Below, in pieces: positions 17,511-25,349 of a stretch of 64,000 nt of DNA (position 1 is the first letter of the stretch; each line of letters opens with the position of its first letter). Origin of the DNA: Lachancea dasiensis (taxonomy: Eukaryota > Ascomycota > Saccharomycetes > Saccharomycetales > Saccharomycetaceae); NCBI GenBank assembly GCA_900074725.1, contig LT598454.1, forward strand, positions 1,060,854-1,124,853. The letters are read 5' to 3'. The notes under the pieces were generated by a model, which had not been told where the DNA came from, made no database searches, and was given only the letters and a program-made list of their open reading frames with translations. A program made the position numbers and the translations under genes.

Positions 17511-18368
17511 TCACGAACTGCGCGTTCCCCCCTTATCCTTCAATTCCTGAACTATCCTTTCATTCTTGTGAGCCTCTCTGTCGAGATCAGATTTGGCTCG
17601 ATACATTCCGTAGGTCCTGAACCACAAAAATCGCCGCAGTCTTGACCATTTATCTGTATCTAGGCCATAATTAACATACGCCATCACTAGATCCTTTTCC
17701 GTTTCGTCGTGCGTGAAATGATTTTGGGTCAAAGAAGCCTCGATCCGAGTCAGGAGAGCGGTGCATTGCACGCATACAGCTAGCCCGCATATCCAAGCCA
17801 CTGCAGTCCAAAGAGAGAATCTTTTACCGGGATCACTACGATGCATCTTGTTGACTTCTTCCCATGTTCCAGCATTCCAGTATTCGTAATTGGGGCTGCT
17901 GTGGTAGCCATGAGCAGTCGCCGCAGCAGAATACGGGGAATTTCGAAAGTTTGCAGGTGAATAGCTCCATCCCGAACGAAATCGATCGTAGGTACTTTTC
18001 TTGTGCGAATCACTCAACAGTTCGTAAGCTTCATTCATAACCTGAAATCTACTTTGCTTGTCCTTACTGGATAATAGGGCCGATTCGTCTATTATATAGG
18101 AGTGGTGAGACATCTCTGTGCTACTCTTCAAAATTCGCACGCCATTCGACATGTCGGGATGATACAACTTCGCCATGGCGTGGTATCTCTTCTTCAGTTT
18201 TCGCCGGTCAATTTGGCCCTGAGGAATGCCGAAAACTTCATACGGAGTTGGGTTACTATTCTTGGGCCACGAAGGATCGTGAATGGGTTCTGGGGCAGAG
18301 TTAGATACTGCATAGCTCCTTGTCAGCAAGCTCTTGCCGGACAATACTTTAGGGAAACGATAGGGCAT
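17511..18368 (-). CDS. JID1: Mitochondrial J-domain protein Jid1
   Basis: This 285-residue DnaJ-like protein is the counterpart of S. cerevisiae Jid1 (YPR061C), a mitochondrial Hsp40 co-chaperone of little-known role. A basic, Ser-rich presequence (about residues 1-25) precedes the J domain (about 40-120), which has the HPD triad near residue 70 in AKLYHPDMSNG and the closing MNEAYELLSDSHKKSTYDRFRSG. A single membrane helix lies at about 186-208 (LWTAVAWICGLAVCVQCTALL). There is no Gly/Phe-rich or zinc-finger region, so it is a type III J protein. Its place next to ARO7 and the Asterix-family gene matches S. cerevisiae apart from the missing FCY1. Confidence 0.92.
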   Translation of the reverse strand: MPYRFPKVLSGKSLLTRSYAVSNSAPEPIHDPSWPKNSNPTPYEVFGIPQGQIDRRKLKKRYHAMAKLYHPDMSNGVRILKSSTEMSHHSYIIDESALLSSKDKQSRFQVMNEAYELLSDSHKKSTYDRFRSGWSYSPANFRNSPYSAAATAHGYHSSPNYEYWNAGTWEEVNKMHRSDPGKRFSLWTAVAWICGLAVCVQCTALLTRIEASLTQNHFTHDETEKDLVMAYVNYGLDTDKWSRLRRFLWFRTYGMYRAKSDLDREAHKNERIVQELKDKGGTRSS

Positions 18369-18907
18369 CTTTGCGGCGAACTAATAGGTTAGGCAAGAGA
18401 GTTTTTAAAGGAATATTATCGAGATGATAATTTTTAATGGGGCCCCAAGTAATTCCCTTTTACTCAGAATCCACGTCCTGGACGTTTTTGATTTTCTTGA
18501 TGGTCCTTGAATGGGTGTGGAGTGAATCATTAAATTGATGTACTCCACCGATAACATTTAATTAATTTGGAAGGGCGCCGGCATTTAAAGTTTACAAACT
18601 TGGAACGTTTTTATGCCCCTGGTTCTATAGTAGGCATATAACCGGAAGTACTACACGCTTTGAAGTGATATCGGGGCCACTGGCGCGTTTAAGCTTAACT
18701 GTTTATAACCTGTTATATATTTATTTGTGGTGAAAGATGGACAAGAGATTGACTTACGTAACGTATTATATCAAGATTCATCCTTCATTTCTTCATGTGT
18801 CTGCATACCTTCGCGTGAAACTAGACGCTTTTTATTCCACAAAGAGTTGGAGCAGGGCGAGGCAACTGGACACCTCACACCTGTATTACGGGCCCATGAC
18901 AACAATT
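18369..18907. other. Upstream region of JID1; FCY1 absent
   Basis: S. cerevisiae carries the cytosine deaminase gene FCY1 (YPR062W) in the equivalent gap between JID1 and YPR063C. Here 539 bp remain and the frames present do not resemble a deaminase. No zinc-binding HAE or PCxxC motif was found. Confidence 0.6.
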
Positions 18908-19280
18908 CTATGCCTTTTTACCGATAGGAGCTGCGGTTGGTTGAGGAAAGATCAAATTCATGTAGCAAACTGCGAGTGAGACCGCAGACAAAAGGAGTTT
19001 GAGAATTGGAGATTGATCAGGGCTCGATTGGTCCGCCTCCGCAGTCAGGCTATAGTGAACAGTAGTCAGCAGCGCAAACCAGGCCAGAAACTTGTTTTTC
19101 ATAAACATGGCGGCCATAGGCATGGACTGGGCTAGTACGCCCTGACTAGCAGCACTTGTGCTGGCCTTTGGTGGCACCTTATGTGTGTAGCTGAAAGCTG
19201 TTAGTACACAATTTGCAAGCACGAAGCTTCATTATGTGAACATACGAAACAATCAAATCTGCTCTTTTGCAATTGTTCAT
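18908..19280 (-). CDS. Asterix-family ER membrane protein (YPR063C type), one intron
   Basis: This is the counterpart of S. cerevisiae YPR063C, a small ER membrane protein of the UPF0139/Asterix family. In animals Asterix pairs with CCDC47 in the PAT complex, which protects membrane helices during insertion. Two exons give 105 residues: exon 1 (19280-19246, 35 nt) codes for MNNCKRADLIV plus two bases of Ser, and exon 2 (19190-18908) continues with YTHKVPPKAS. Two hydrophobic segments (KNKFLAWFALLTTVHYSL and PILKLLLSAVSLAVCYMNLIF), separated by a polar Asp/Ser-rich loop, then FPQP and a basic tail, fit the family. The S. cerevisiae gene also has an early intron. Start and splice sites are read from sequence only. 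Confidence 0.85.
19191..19245 (-). other. Intron of the Asterix-family gene
   Basis: This 55-nt intron has GTATGT at 19245-19240, TACTAAC at 19206-19200 (branch A at 19201) and acceptor TTTCAG ending at 19191. The AG two bases after the branch box is too close to be used. Branch A to acceptor is 10 nt. It splits a Ser codon after its second base. Confidence 0.88.
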
Positions 19281-19584
19281 GTTGAAATCCAAAGGTAAAG
19301 CGTCTTGGAGCTGTAACTGTGGAGGGAAGCTACGTGCTTTCTTTAACAGTCAAGCACATAAAAGATACTATTTGGAAATTAATATACGGAAGTACTCGAG
19401 GTACTCATGGCACTGGACCACAGGCGCATGGCCTACAAGAAAAGTCCACTGTATGCTTCACTGTATGCCTATTCATTAAAGGGTTACCTAAGTGTCTACG
19501 TTAGTTCACAGACATGTTCTATAAAACCTGGAATAGGAGAGAGAAAACCTGATCGCCATGCGCCCCATGCGCCTGCGAGACGTA
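19281..19584. other. Short intergenic region
   Basis: This 304-bp gap lies between the Asterix-family gene start and the GID4 stop. It should hold the promoter of the former and the terminator of the latter. No distinct motif stands out. Confidence 0.5.
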
Positions 19585-20544
19585 CTAGTTAAACTCAAAG
19601 TCACAACTTCCTGAGCCGAGATGATTGGTTGGGGCCAGCTCCAGCTCCTGAAACTTTTCTGCATCCTTGTGATAGTAGAAACCCAAGATATTGCCCGTGA
19701 ATTGGTCGTGCACGATGTAGTAGTACCCTTCGTAGGAGGCACCTTCCACGGAGCCCAGCTCTGCGTCAGGAACCAAAAAGCGTTCTTTCCACCGCATGAA
19801 GATGAACCGCTGGTGCAGATAGTCGGAATGCCTATGCGCTCCGTCCACTACCGCAGATAGGACTCCATTTTGCGAGCACATCTCTTTGAAGGCGGGAAAA
19901 CTTAGCCAGTGCTCAAGATCAATCCCATCTGTGGCAGTGAGATCTGCGAGATGCGCAGGCACGCTGCTGGATAGAAAACCCAGGTTTTCCGTCACGGCGA
20001 AACCTTCGAAAAAAGTGGTAATCTCGGGTTGATGAGCGGTGAGTCCGTATATGCTGAAAAAACCGGTTATATGGGGCACGCCAGGGTTGCTGGAGCCGTG
20101 GCCGGGGAGGGATACAGTTTTCAACACAACGTTGACGTGGTTTTTCTTGTATCCAGAGGTTTGGAATCCCGTGAATTCCATGCGTGGTCTGAGAAACGAG
20201 GTAGAGCATGCACGAGGCCTAGCGCAGAGCGGTGTTTGCGCGCGACTTCCGTAAGGCGAGGTGTCTTGATTTATGTACTTTTTCGTCACATTTCTCGCTG
20301 TTCCAGAGCTAGCGATCGCCGCAGCTGGCTCCGTCGCGATGGGCTCGGGACTTGATTGTAGTGAATCCAGGGACTCCGTTGAAACACAGCGATACAGCGA
20401 GTCCCTTTCCTTGCACGACTGCACTAGTCTATGGGCCAAACTACCCAGCGGGGGAGTTAGCGGCCGGGGCGTCGTCGACAGCTGCCGTTGGACCTTCAAC
20501 GAGTTCCCCGCGGGGTGTTCCGGTGCAACGAGCTCATTAATCAT
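19585..20544 (-). CDS. VID24: GID ubiquitin ligase substrate receptor Gid4/Vid24
   Basis: This 319-residue protein is the counterpart of S. cerevisiae Gid4/Vid24 (362 residues, YBR105C). Gid4 is the Pro/N-degron receptor of the GID E3 ligase and directs gluconeogenic enzymes to degradation when glucose returns. The conserved beta-barrel begins near residue 120 (EFTGFQTSGYKKNHVNVVLKT) and includes HITGFFSIYGLT, TDGIDLEHWLSFPAF, RFIFMRWKERFLVPDA, and the end EGYYYIVHDQFTGNILGFYYH. The first 110 or so residues are Ser/Pro-rich and probably disordered. The S. cerevisiae protein has a longer insertion between the FPAF and RFIFM segments, which explains most of the size difference. VID24 is next to YMC2 on chromosome II, in agreement with the block here. 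Confidence 0.95.
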   Translation of the reverse strand: MINELVAPEHPAGNSLKVQRQLSTTPRPLTPPLGSLAHRLVQSCKERDSLYRCVSTESLDSLQSSPEPIATEPAAAIASSGTARNVTKKYINQDTSPYGSRAQTPLCARPRACSTSFLRPRMEFTGFQTSGYKKNHVNVVLKTVSLPGHGSSNPGVPHITGFFSIYGLTAHQPEITTFFEGFAVTENLGFLSSSVPAHLADLTATDGIDLEHWLSFPAFKEMCSQNGVLSAVVDGAHRHSDYLHQRFIFMRWKERFLVPDAELGSVEGASYEGYYYIVHDQFTGNILGFYYHKDAEKFQELELAPTNHLGSGSCDFEFN

Positions 20545-20892
20545 CCGGAGCTAAAGAGAGGAAAGGTGTGGTGGTAGTTGATCTTCTTCTGAAGTCGCAC
20601 AGCACCCTGAGAACTCCGGGTGGAAGATGCGGCCTGACGATGCTTTATATTCGATGCGATCCCATCACCATCCCACCTCATCACCAGAGAAATGTGAAAA
20701 CGAAAAAGGAATCTCCGTCTCTCGTGGTGACGCAGGAGACCGAAAAGAAAAAACAGGGCGAGAAGAATGATCACACGACTTAGGCGTGAAAAGCACGTGT
20801 CTTGAAGACAACGACAGACGATCGCCACCTCAGGGCAGCTGACAACGGCTCGCGGTTTACATAGGGAAGCAAGCGCCTTGAGAAGGGCCCCC

Positions 20893-20951
20893 CACGCTGA
20901 GCCAAATAGACAGTGACAAAGCTCCTCACGCTGAGCCAAATAGACAGTGAC
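20893..20951. repeat. Direct repeat of a 25-mer
   Basis: The 25 bases beginning CACGCTGAGCCAAATAGACA occur without change at 20893-20917 and 20927-20951, a 34-bp period. A diverged third copy (ACTAAGCCAGATAGATG) lies near 21016-21033. Confidence 0.85.
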
Positions 20952-21601
20952 GTCCTCGATCAACAGAGCGTGCTTTCCGCAGAACGCACTGCTCGTACTG
21001 CGATGAGCGCGCAAACACTAAGCCAGATAGATGCTCGCATAGCCTTCTCGTTGATAGGTCAGCCAACAAACGACGCAGGTGCTATGACCGCAGGCCCGCC
21101 CTGAGGTTGGCAGGCCCGCACGTGACCAGAATCGAGTGCCGGGGCGGTCTATTTCGGCGTTGGCCGCTGGGTGGCCGGGTGGCTGGGTTGTAACCGCCGC
21201 CCACGCAGCGTCCCGTGACGTGCGTGTGTGCGCAGGAATGCACCGCACGTGAGCGAGCATCTAGCTCCGTCGGCTTTCCGCTTTCCGCTTTCCGATTTTT
21301 CGTCCTCCCACGATCACCACAGACGAACGTCTCGGTCACATGAGACCCGATCGCCAAATACGAAATAGCATTATGACGTATGCGGGGCGGTGTCCGTGGT
21401 TTTCGCGTCAGAGCTCTTCGGCCAAGAATGGAAGCTCTTCTATACGTATCTAAAAGGTCACATATATATATATATATTAATGATCCGAAGCAAGGATCAA
21501 GACCTTTCAGTGCGTTTTAGCCAAGCAAGACTCGAGCAGAGAGAGGTTTCTTCGCTGAATAGCCAGTGCCAAACTTTTGCGACGCCAGCCGGCAACAGAC
21601 A

Positions 21602-21640
21602 GTGTGCGTGTGTATCCCGTGTGCGTGTGTATCCCGTGTG
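21602..21640. repeat. 17-bp tandem repeat
   Basis: GTGTGCGTGTGTATCCC occurs twice head to tail (21602-21618 and 21619-21635), followed by GTGTG. It is a small GT-rich minisatellite about 300 bp before PRM10. Confidence 0.8.
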
Positions 21641-21936
21641 AAACCCATAGACGCAGCGTTTTGCGGTTGAATTTTTACATTCTCTTAGCGACATCGGCGA
21701 TTACTCTGAGACCAGAGTAGCTGTCCTTTTTCGAAAAGTATACGTGTGTCAGCGTAGCTCAAGAACTTCTGTTCAGAGCGTCCAGTTTCTAAAACTGGCG
21801 GTTTTCTACTTTTTTTTTTTTTGGCCTGGGTCCAAGTGCATACCGCACCCAGGAAAAAAGAGTGTGAGGAGTGTATCCAACTCCCGACTAGCAAGTCTTT
21901 TGGAGTCCTTGAGAGCGCAAGAGGCGACCACCAAAG

Positions 21937-24858
21937 ATGTCCGACCCAGCGCGCCCCAAGCTCGGCGCCAGAAAGTCCAACAGAGGCTCCAGCGAGCGTT
22001 TCCAGTTTCTACGGCCTCGCTCGCCTCTGTCGACACAACCTCCATCTCGGAACCGCCACGGCGGCAATGGGGCCTCCCAGGCAGACTCAGAGTCCGACTC
22101 GGACGACCAGGAGCCCGTTGAGGGCCCCGTGGCCGCACGTCCCTCGGGAAACCGGTCCCTGCCCTCGTTCGCCCGCGCATCTCACCCCGACTATTCGTCT
22201 AGGCAGCGGGACATAGAAGAAGATGCTATAGATACCATCCGAGTCAATAGCGGCAACACCATGGAACCAGACGAAGAAGAAGAAGAAGAGGAAGAAAAAG
22301 AGGCAACAGAAAAGGAGCAAGAGCCAGCACTCGAGCAGGCTCATCAGGATTACGATGACACCCTAGATGCCACCAAGGAGGATGCTGGACCGGGCTCACG
22401 CGAAAGCCCCACGCAGTCGGGCCTTCCTCGCGATGCTCCTGAGGCCGGCAGCCAATCGTCGGACGACGACGAAAAAGGTGACCCCAAGAGCTCGGGGCAG
22501 AACTCGTACACCCACGTCGACTCGCACCCTGACCCGTTCAATAGCGCTTCGTCCATCCGCGATGAGGACAAGGATGCCGATAACTTGTCGTCGGATGAGG
22601 ACAAAGTCGACAATTTCAGGCGTTTCTTCCGCCGCCGGTCAACGGTTCGGCGTTCGTCGCACGATTCCAGGCCTAGTGGTATGCGCTCGCTGAAAGAAGA
22701 GGACGAAGATGAAGAAAGTCAGGGTTTTTTTGACAAATTTCTGCAGTATACAGGCGGTGGCTTAACTCCAGGCCTGGCCAGAACAAGTACCCAGAAGTCT
22801 CGCCCCGACCAGGAACACGTTTCGGGCCAGGAAAATTTGGACGCTCCGGTCGATGCCGTTGATGTGACTGACGCTGCCTACCAAATTCTACAACAGCATG
22901 GGGCATCCAGCACTCGTCATCCAGAGCTACTTGCTCATGGTGCGTTGGGTAACAGCGACTTAGGTAATGGTGGAAATGAACTTCGTGAACCATATTTAGA
23001 GGCTGCCAGCAGCAGTAATAACATCTCCGATGGTGAAACCATGGTCCAATCTGGCAAGGACATGTTCTTTGCGCCGACGGTAGGCCATTACGACGATATT
23101 GATGGTGACGATGGCTTTAATCCTTTGATGGAAGACGAAGCCTATATTGCACCACCTACTAGGGTTCGAGGGGGTGTTTTGGGCTCACTACTTAAACTAT
23201 ATCAGAACGAAGAGGACGCTGCGACTAGATCCCAAGTGTCCCTTGAAACTACTCCGGAACCTGTGGATTATTACGATAATGAGTCTATTCCACTAACGGG
23301 GATTACCGATGTTGGCTCAACTGCTCCATCAGGCAAAAAGTCCAAAAAGATTTCCTTTAACACTCCGTCATTCTCGGGTATGAAGGGTAAGGCCTCTAGC
23401 TTTTTGAGCTCTGAAAATTTGCCAAATAATGGCAAAATGCCAAATTTCAAAGCTACAAGGCCTAAAATGAAAAATGTTAAAAGCGTTGCCAAACAGGCTA
23501 ACAGATTGCGCCGCAAACAAAATGCGGAAGCTAGAATTACGGTTCATATTGCTGCTTTGCTTCAAAGACAAAGATTTATACTGCGTATGTGCAGAGCTTT
23601 GATGCTTTACGGTGCCCCCACACATCGTCTGGAGGAGTACATGGTAATGACCTCCAGGGTCTTGGAAATTGATGGACAATTTTTGTATGTCCCTGGATGC
23701 ATGGTGGTCTCATTTGGCGATGCTACTACCAGGACTTCGGAAGTGCAGCTGGTAAGGTGCGCACAAGGTCTCAATCTGTGGAAGCTTCATCAAGTCCACG
23801 CTGTCTACAAGCGAGTAATCCACGATTTGATGAGTGCTGAAGAGGCGAACGTAGCAATTGATCGGATCATGGCCGACGCCAATCTGTACCCAGTGTGGGT
23901 TTGTGTGTTCCTGTACGGCTTTTGCTCTGCTATGGTAACTCCTTTTGCCTTTGGTGGTGATTGGATCAACCTAGCAGTCTCATTTATCATTGGCTCCTGC
24001 GTCGGCTGTCTGCAGTTTGTGGTGTCGCAAAGATCCAGCTTGTATTCCAATGTCTTTGAGGTCACCGCCTCCATTGTTGTCAGCTTCTGCAGCAGGGCGC
24101 TAGGTTCAATTCCCAACAGTAATATATGTTTTGGTGCAGCAGCTCAAGGATCATTAGCCTTGATTTTACCAGGTTACATTATTCTCAGTGGGTCCCTTGA
24201 ATTGCAAAGCAGGAATTTGGTGGCAGGCTCCGTGAGGATGTTTTACGCTATCATCTATTCCCTATTTCTGGGGTTTGGGATCACTCTAGGAGCTGCTCTT
24301 TTCGGCTGGATCTTTGAGTCTGTCATCGCCGCTTCTAATGAAACTACTTGTGCGAAAAGCATTGATCCAATCTATAGGATAATCTTTGTGCCGGCGTTTT
24401 CAATTGGTTTGGCGCTGATCAACCAAGCTAGATGGTCACAGATACCTGTCATGACCTTTATTTCGTGCTGTGGGTACGGCGTAACATACGCTTGTGGTTT
24501 GCATTTCAAGAGTTCTACCGAATTCAACGCTGCAATCAGTGCTTTTGCTATTGGAATTCTTGGAAATCTGTACTCGAGAATCTGGAAGGGACTTGCTGTA
24601 TCAGCTATGCTACCTGCGATTTTCGTTCAGGTACCTTCTGGTGTTGCCTCGCAAAGCTCGTTGCTCGCTGGTATTCAAAGTGCCAATGCCATTGTTAATA
24701 AGGACAATTCAACCACCGAGACCTCTGATATTTCAGGTTCCATGTCTTTCGGGGTCACTATGATTCAGGTGTCCATTGGTATTTCCGTCGGTTTGTTTGC
24801 CTCGACAATTTTTGTTTATCCATTTGGCAAGAAGAAGACCTCCTTGTTTACCCTCTAA
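21937..24858 (+). CDS. PRM10: Prm10-type ThrE-domain membrane protein
   Basis: This 973-residue protein joins a long acidic, Ser/Asp/Glu-rich and probably disordered N-terminus (about residues 1-520) to a C-terminal membrane domain of the ThrE / DUF1212 family. S. cerevisiae Prm10 (YJL108C, pheromone-regulated) is only 383 residues and covers the membrane domain alone; most other yeasts have the long form. The conserved domain starts with RRKQNAEARITVHIAALLQRQ and includes LCRALMLYGAPTHRLEEYM, the FLYVPGCMVVSFGD strand, and about ten hydrophobic helices. Family members in bacteria export amino acids such as threonine; the yeast role is unknown. I saw no clear pheromone-response element (TGAAACA) just upstream, only TGAAACC near 21639. 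Neighbour UTP10 matches S. cerevisiae chromosome X. Confidence 0.9.
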   Translation: MSDPARPKLGARKSNRGSSERFQFLRPRSPLSTQPPSRNRHGGNGASQADSESDSDDQEPVEGPVAARPSGNRSLPSFARASHPDYSSRQRDIEEDAIDTIRVNSGNTMEPDEEEEEEEEKEATEKEQEPALEQAHQDYDDTLDATKEDAGPGSRESPTQSGLPRDAPEAGSQSSDDDEKGDPKSSGQNSYTHVDSHPDPFNSASSIRDEDKDADNLSSDEDKVDNFRRFFRRRSTVRRSSHDSRPSGMRSLKEEDEDEESQGFFDKFLQYTGGGLTPGLARTSTQKSRPDQEHVSGQENLDAPVDAVDVTDAAYQILQQHGASSTRHPELLAHGALGNSDLGNGGNELREPYLEAASSSNNISDGETMVQSGKDMFFAPTVGHYDDIDGDDGFNPLMEDEAYIAPPTRVRGGVLGSLLKLYQNEEDAATRSQVSLETTPEPVDYYDNESIPLTGITDVGSTAPSGKKSKKISFNTPSFSGMKGKASSFLSSENLPNNGKMPNFKATRPKMKNVKSVAKQANRLRRKQNAEARITVHIAALLQRQRFILRMCRALMLYGAPTHRLEEYMVMTSRVLEIDGQFLYVPGCMVVSFGDATTRTSEVQLVRCAQGLNLWKLHQVHAVYKRVIHDLMSAEEANVAIDRIMADANLYPVWVCVFLYGFCSAMVTPFAFGGDWINLAVSFIIGSCVGCLQFVVSQRSSLYSNVFEVTASIVVSFCSRALGSIPNSNICFGAAAQGSLALILPGYIILSGSLELQSRNLVAGSVRMFYAIIYSLFLGFGITLGAALFGWIFESVIAASNETTCAKSIDPIYRIIFVPAFSIGLALINQARWSQIPVMTFISCCGYGVTYACGLHFKSSTEFNAAISAFAIGILGNLYSRIWKGLAVSAMLPAIFVQVPSGVASQSSLLAGIQSANAIVNKDNSTTETSDISGSMSFGVTMIQVSIGISVGLFASTIFVYPFGKKKTSLFTL

Positions 24859-24866
24859 ACTAAACT

Positions 24867-24910
24867 ACTGGAACTTAGCCAGTTCCAGTCAGATTCACGT
24901 CTGAATCTGA
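24867..24910. repeat. Tandem hairpins in the PRM10 3' region
   Basis: Hairpin 1: ACTGGAAC (24867-24874) pairs with GTTCCAGT (24882-24889) around a 7-base loop. Hairpin 2: TCAGATTCA (24889-24897) pairs with TGAATCTGA (24902-24910) around CGTC. They share one base and begin 9 bases after the stop codon. They could act in mRNA stability, localisation or 3'-end formation. Confidence 0.65.
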
Positions 24911-25258
24911 ACTGCATATGGTTATTAGATAGATACCGACGGGTAGATCGCAAACCTTTGATACAAACGATCTGCTCTAGAAGATAGACTCAGCTTATAT
25001 GCCATAAATACTTTCGATCGTCAAAACGGTCCAGGAACAATTCATGGCACGCCGCGGAACGCTTAAGGTGCCAGACAGATCGATACATTTTCAACTTTTT
25101 TTTGAGTTACATGAGCGAGTAACCTGTACGCTTAGTGCAGAAGCGTATCTTACACTTTCCGTCTAACTAAAATTCCTCACATATCCTCGCTATTTTTGTA
25201 GAACTGATTGACCGTTGATCACTTCTTTGGTTGTCTGTCACTGTCTTCAATTTTTAAC

Positions 25259-25285
25259 AAAAAATTTTCTATCTTAGCGATGAGC
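25259..25285 (+). promoter_or_regulatory. RRPE and PAC elements of UTP10
   Basis: AAAAAATTTT (25259-25268, RRPE core) is followed by GCGATGAGC (25277-25285, PAC core), 65 bp before the UTP10 ATG. This pair marks ribosome-biogenesis genes in yeasts and binds Stb3 and Dot6/Tod6. Confidence 0.8.
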
Positions 25286-25349
25286 ATCGTTGTTTTCAAG
25301 AAGCGCTGAATCTTAAAAGACCCATACTGAAGTTTATAGTCTTTAGCCA

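Larger units (their letters stand above)
20545..21936. other. Divergent promoter region between GID4 and PRM10
   Basis: This 1.4-kb region serves two divergent genes and marks a synteny junction. It contains 25-bp direct repeats (20893-20951), CACGTG boxes near 20791, 21118 and 21244, a (TA)n run near 21463-21476, a 17-bp tandem repeat (21602-21640) and a poly-T run near 21811-21823. No gene is credible in it. Confidence 0.6.
24859..25349. other. UTP10 promoter and PRM10 3' region
   Basis: Two hairpins lie directly after the PRM10 stop (24867-24910), and an RRPE plus PAC pair lies at 25259-25285 before UTP10. Nothing else was recognised. Confidence 0.65.
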
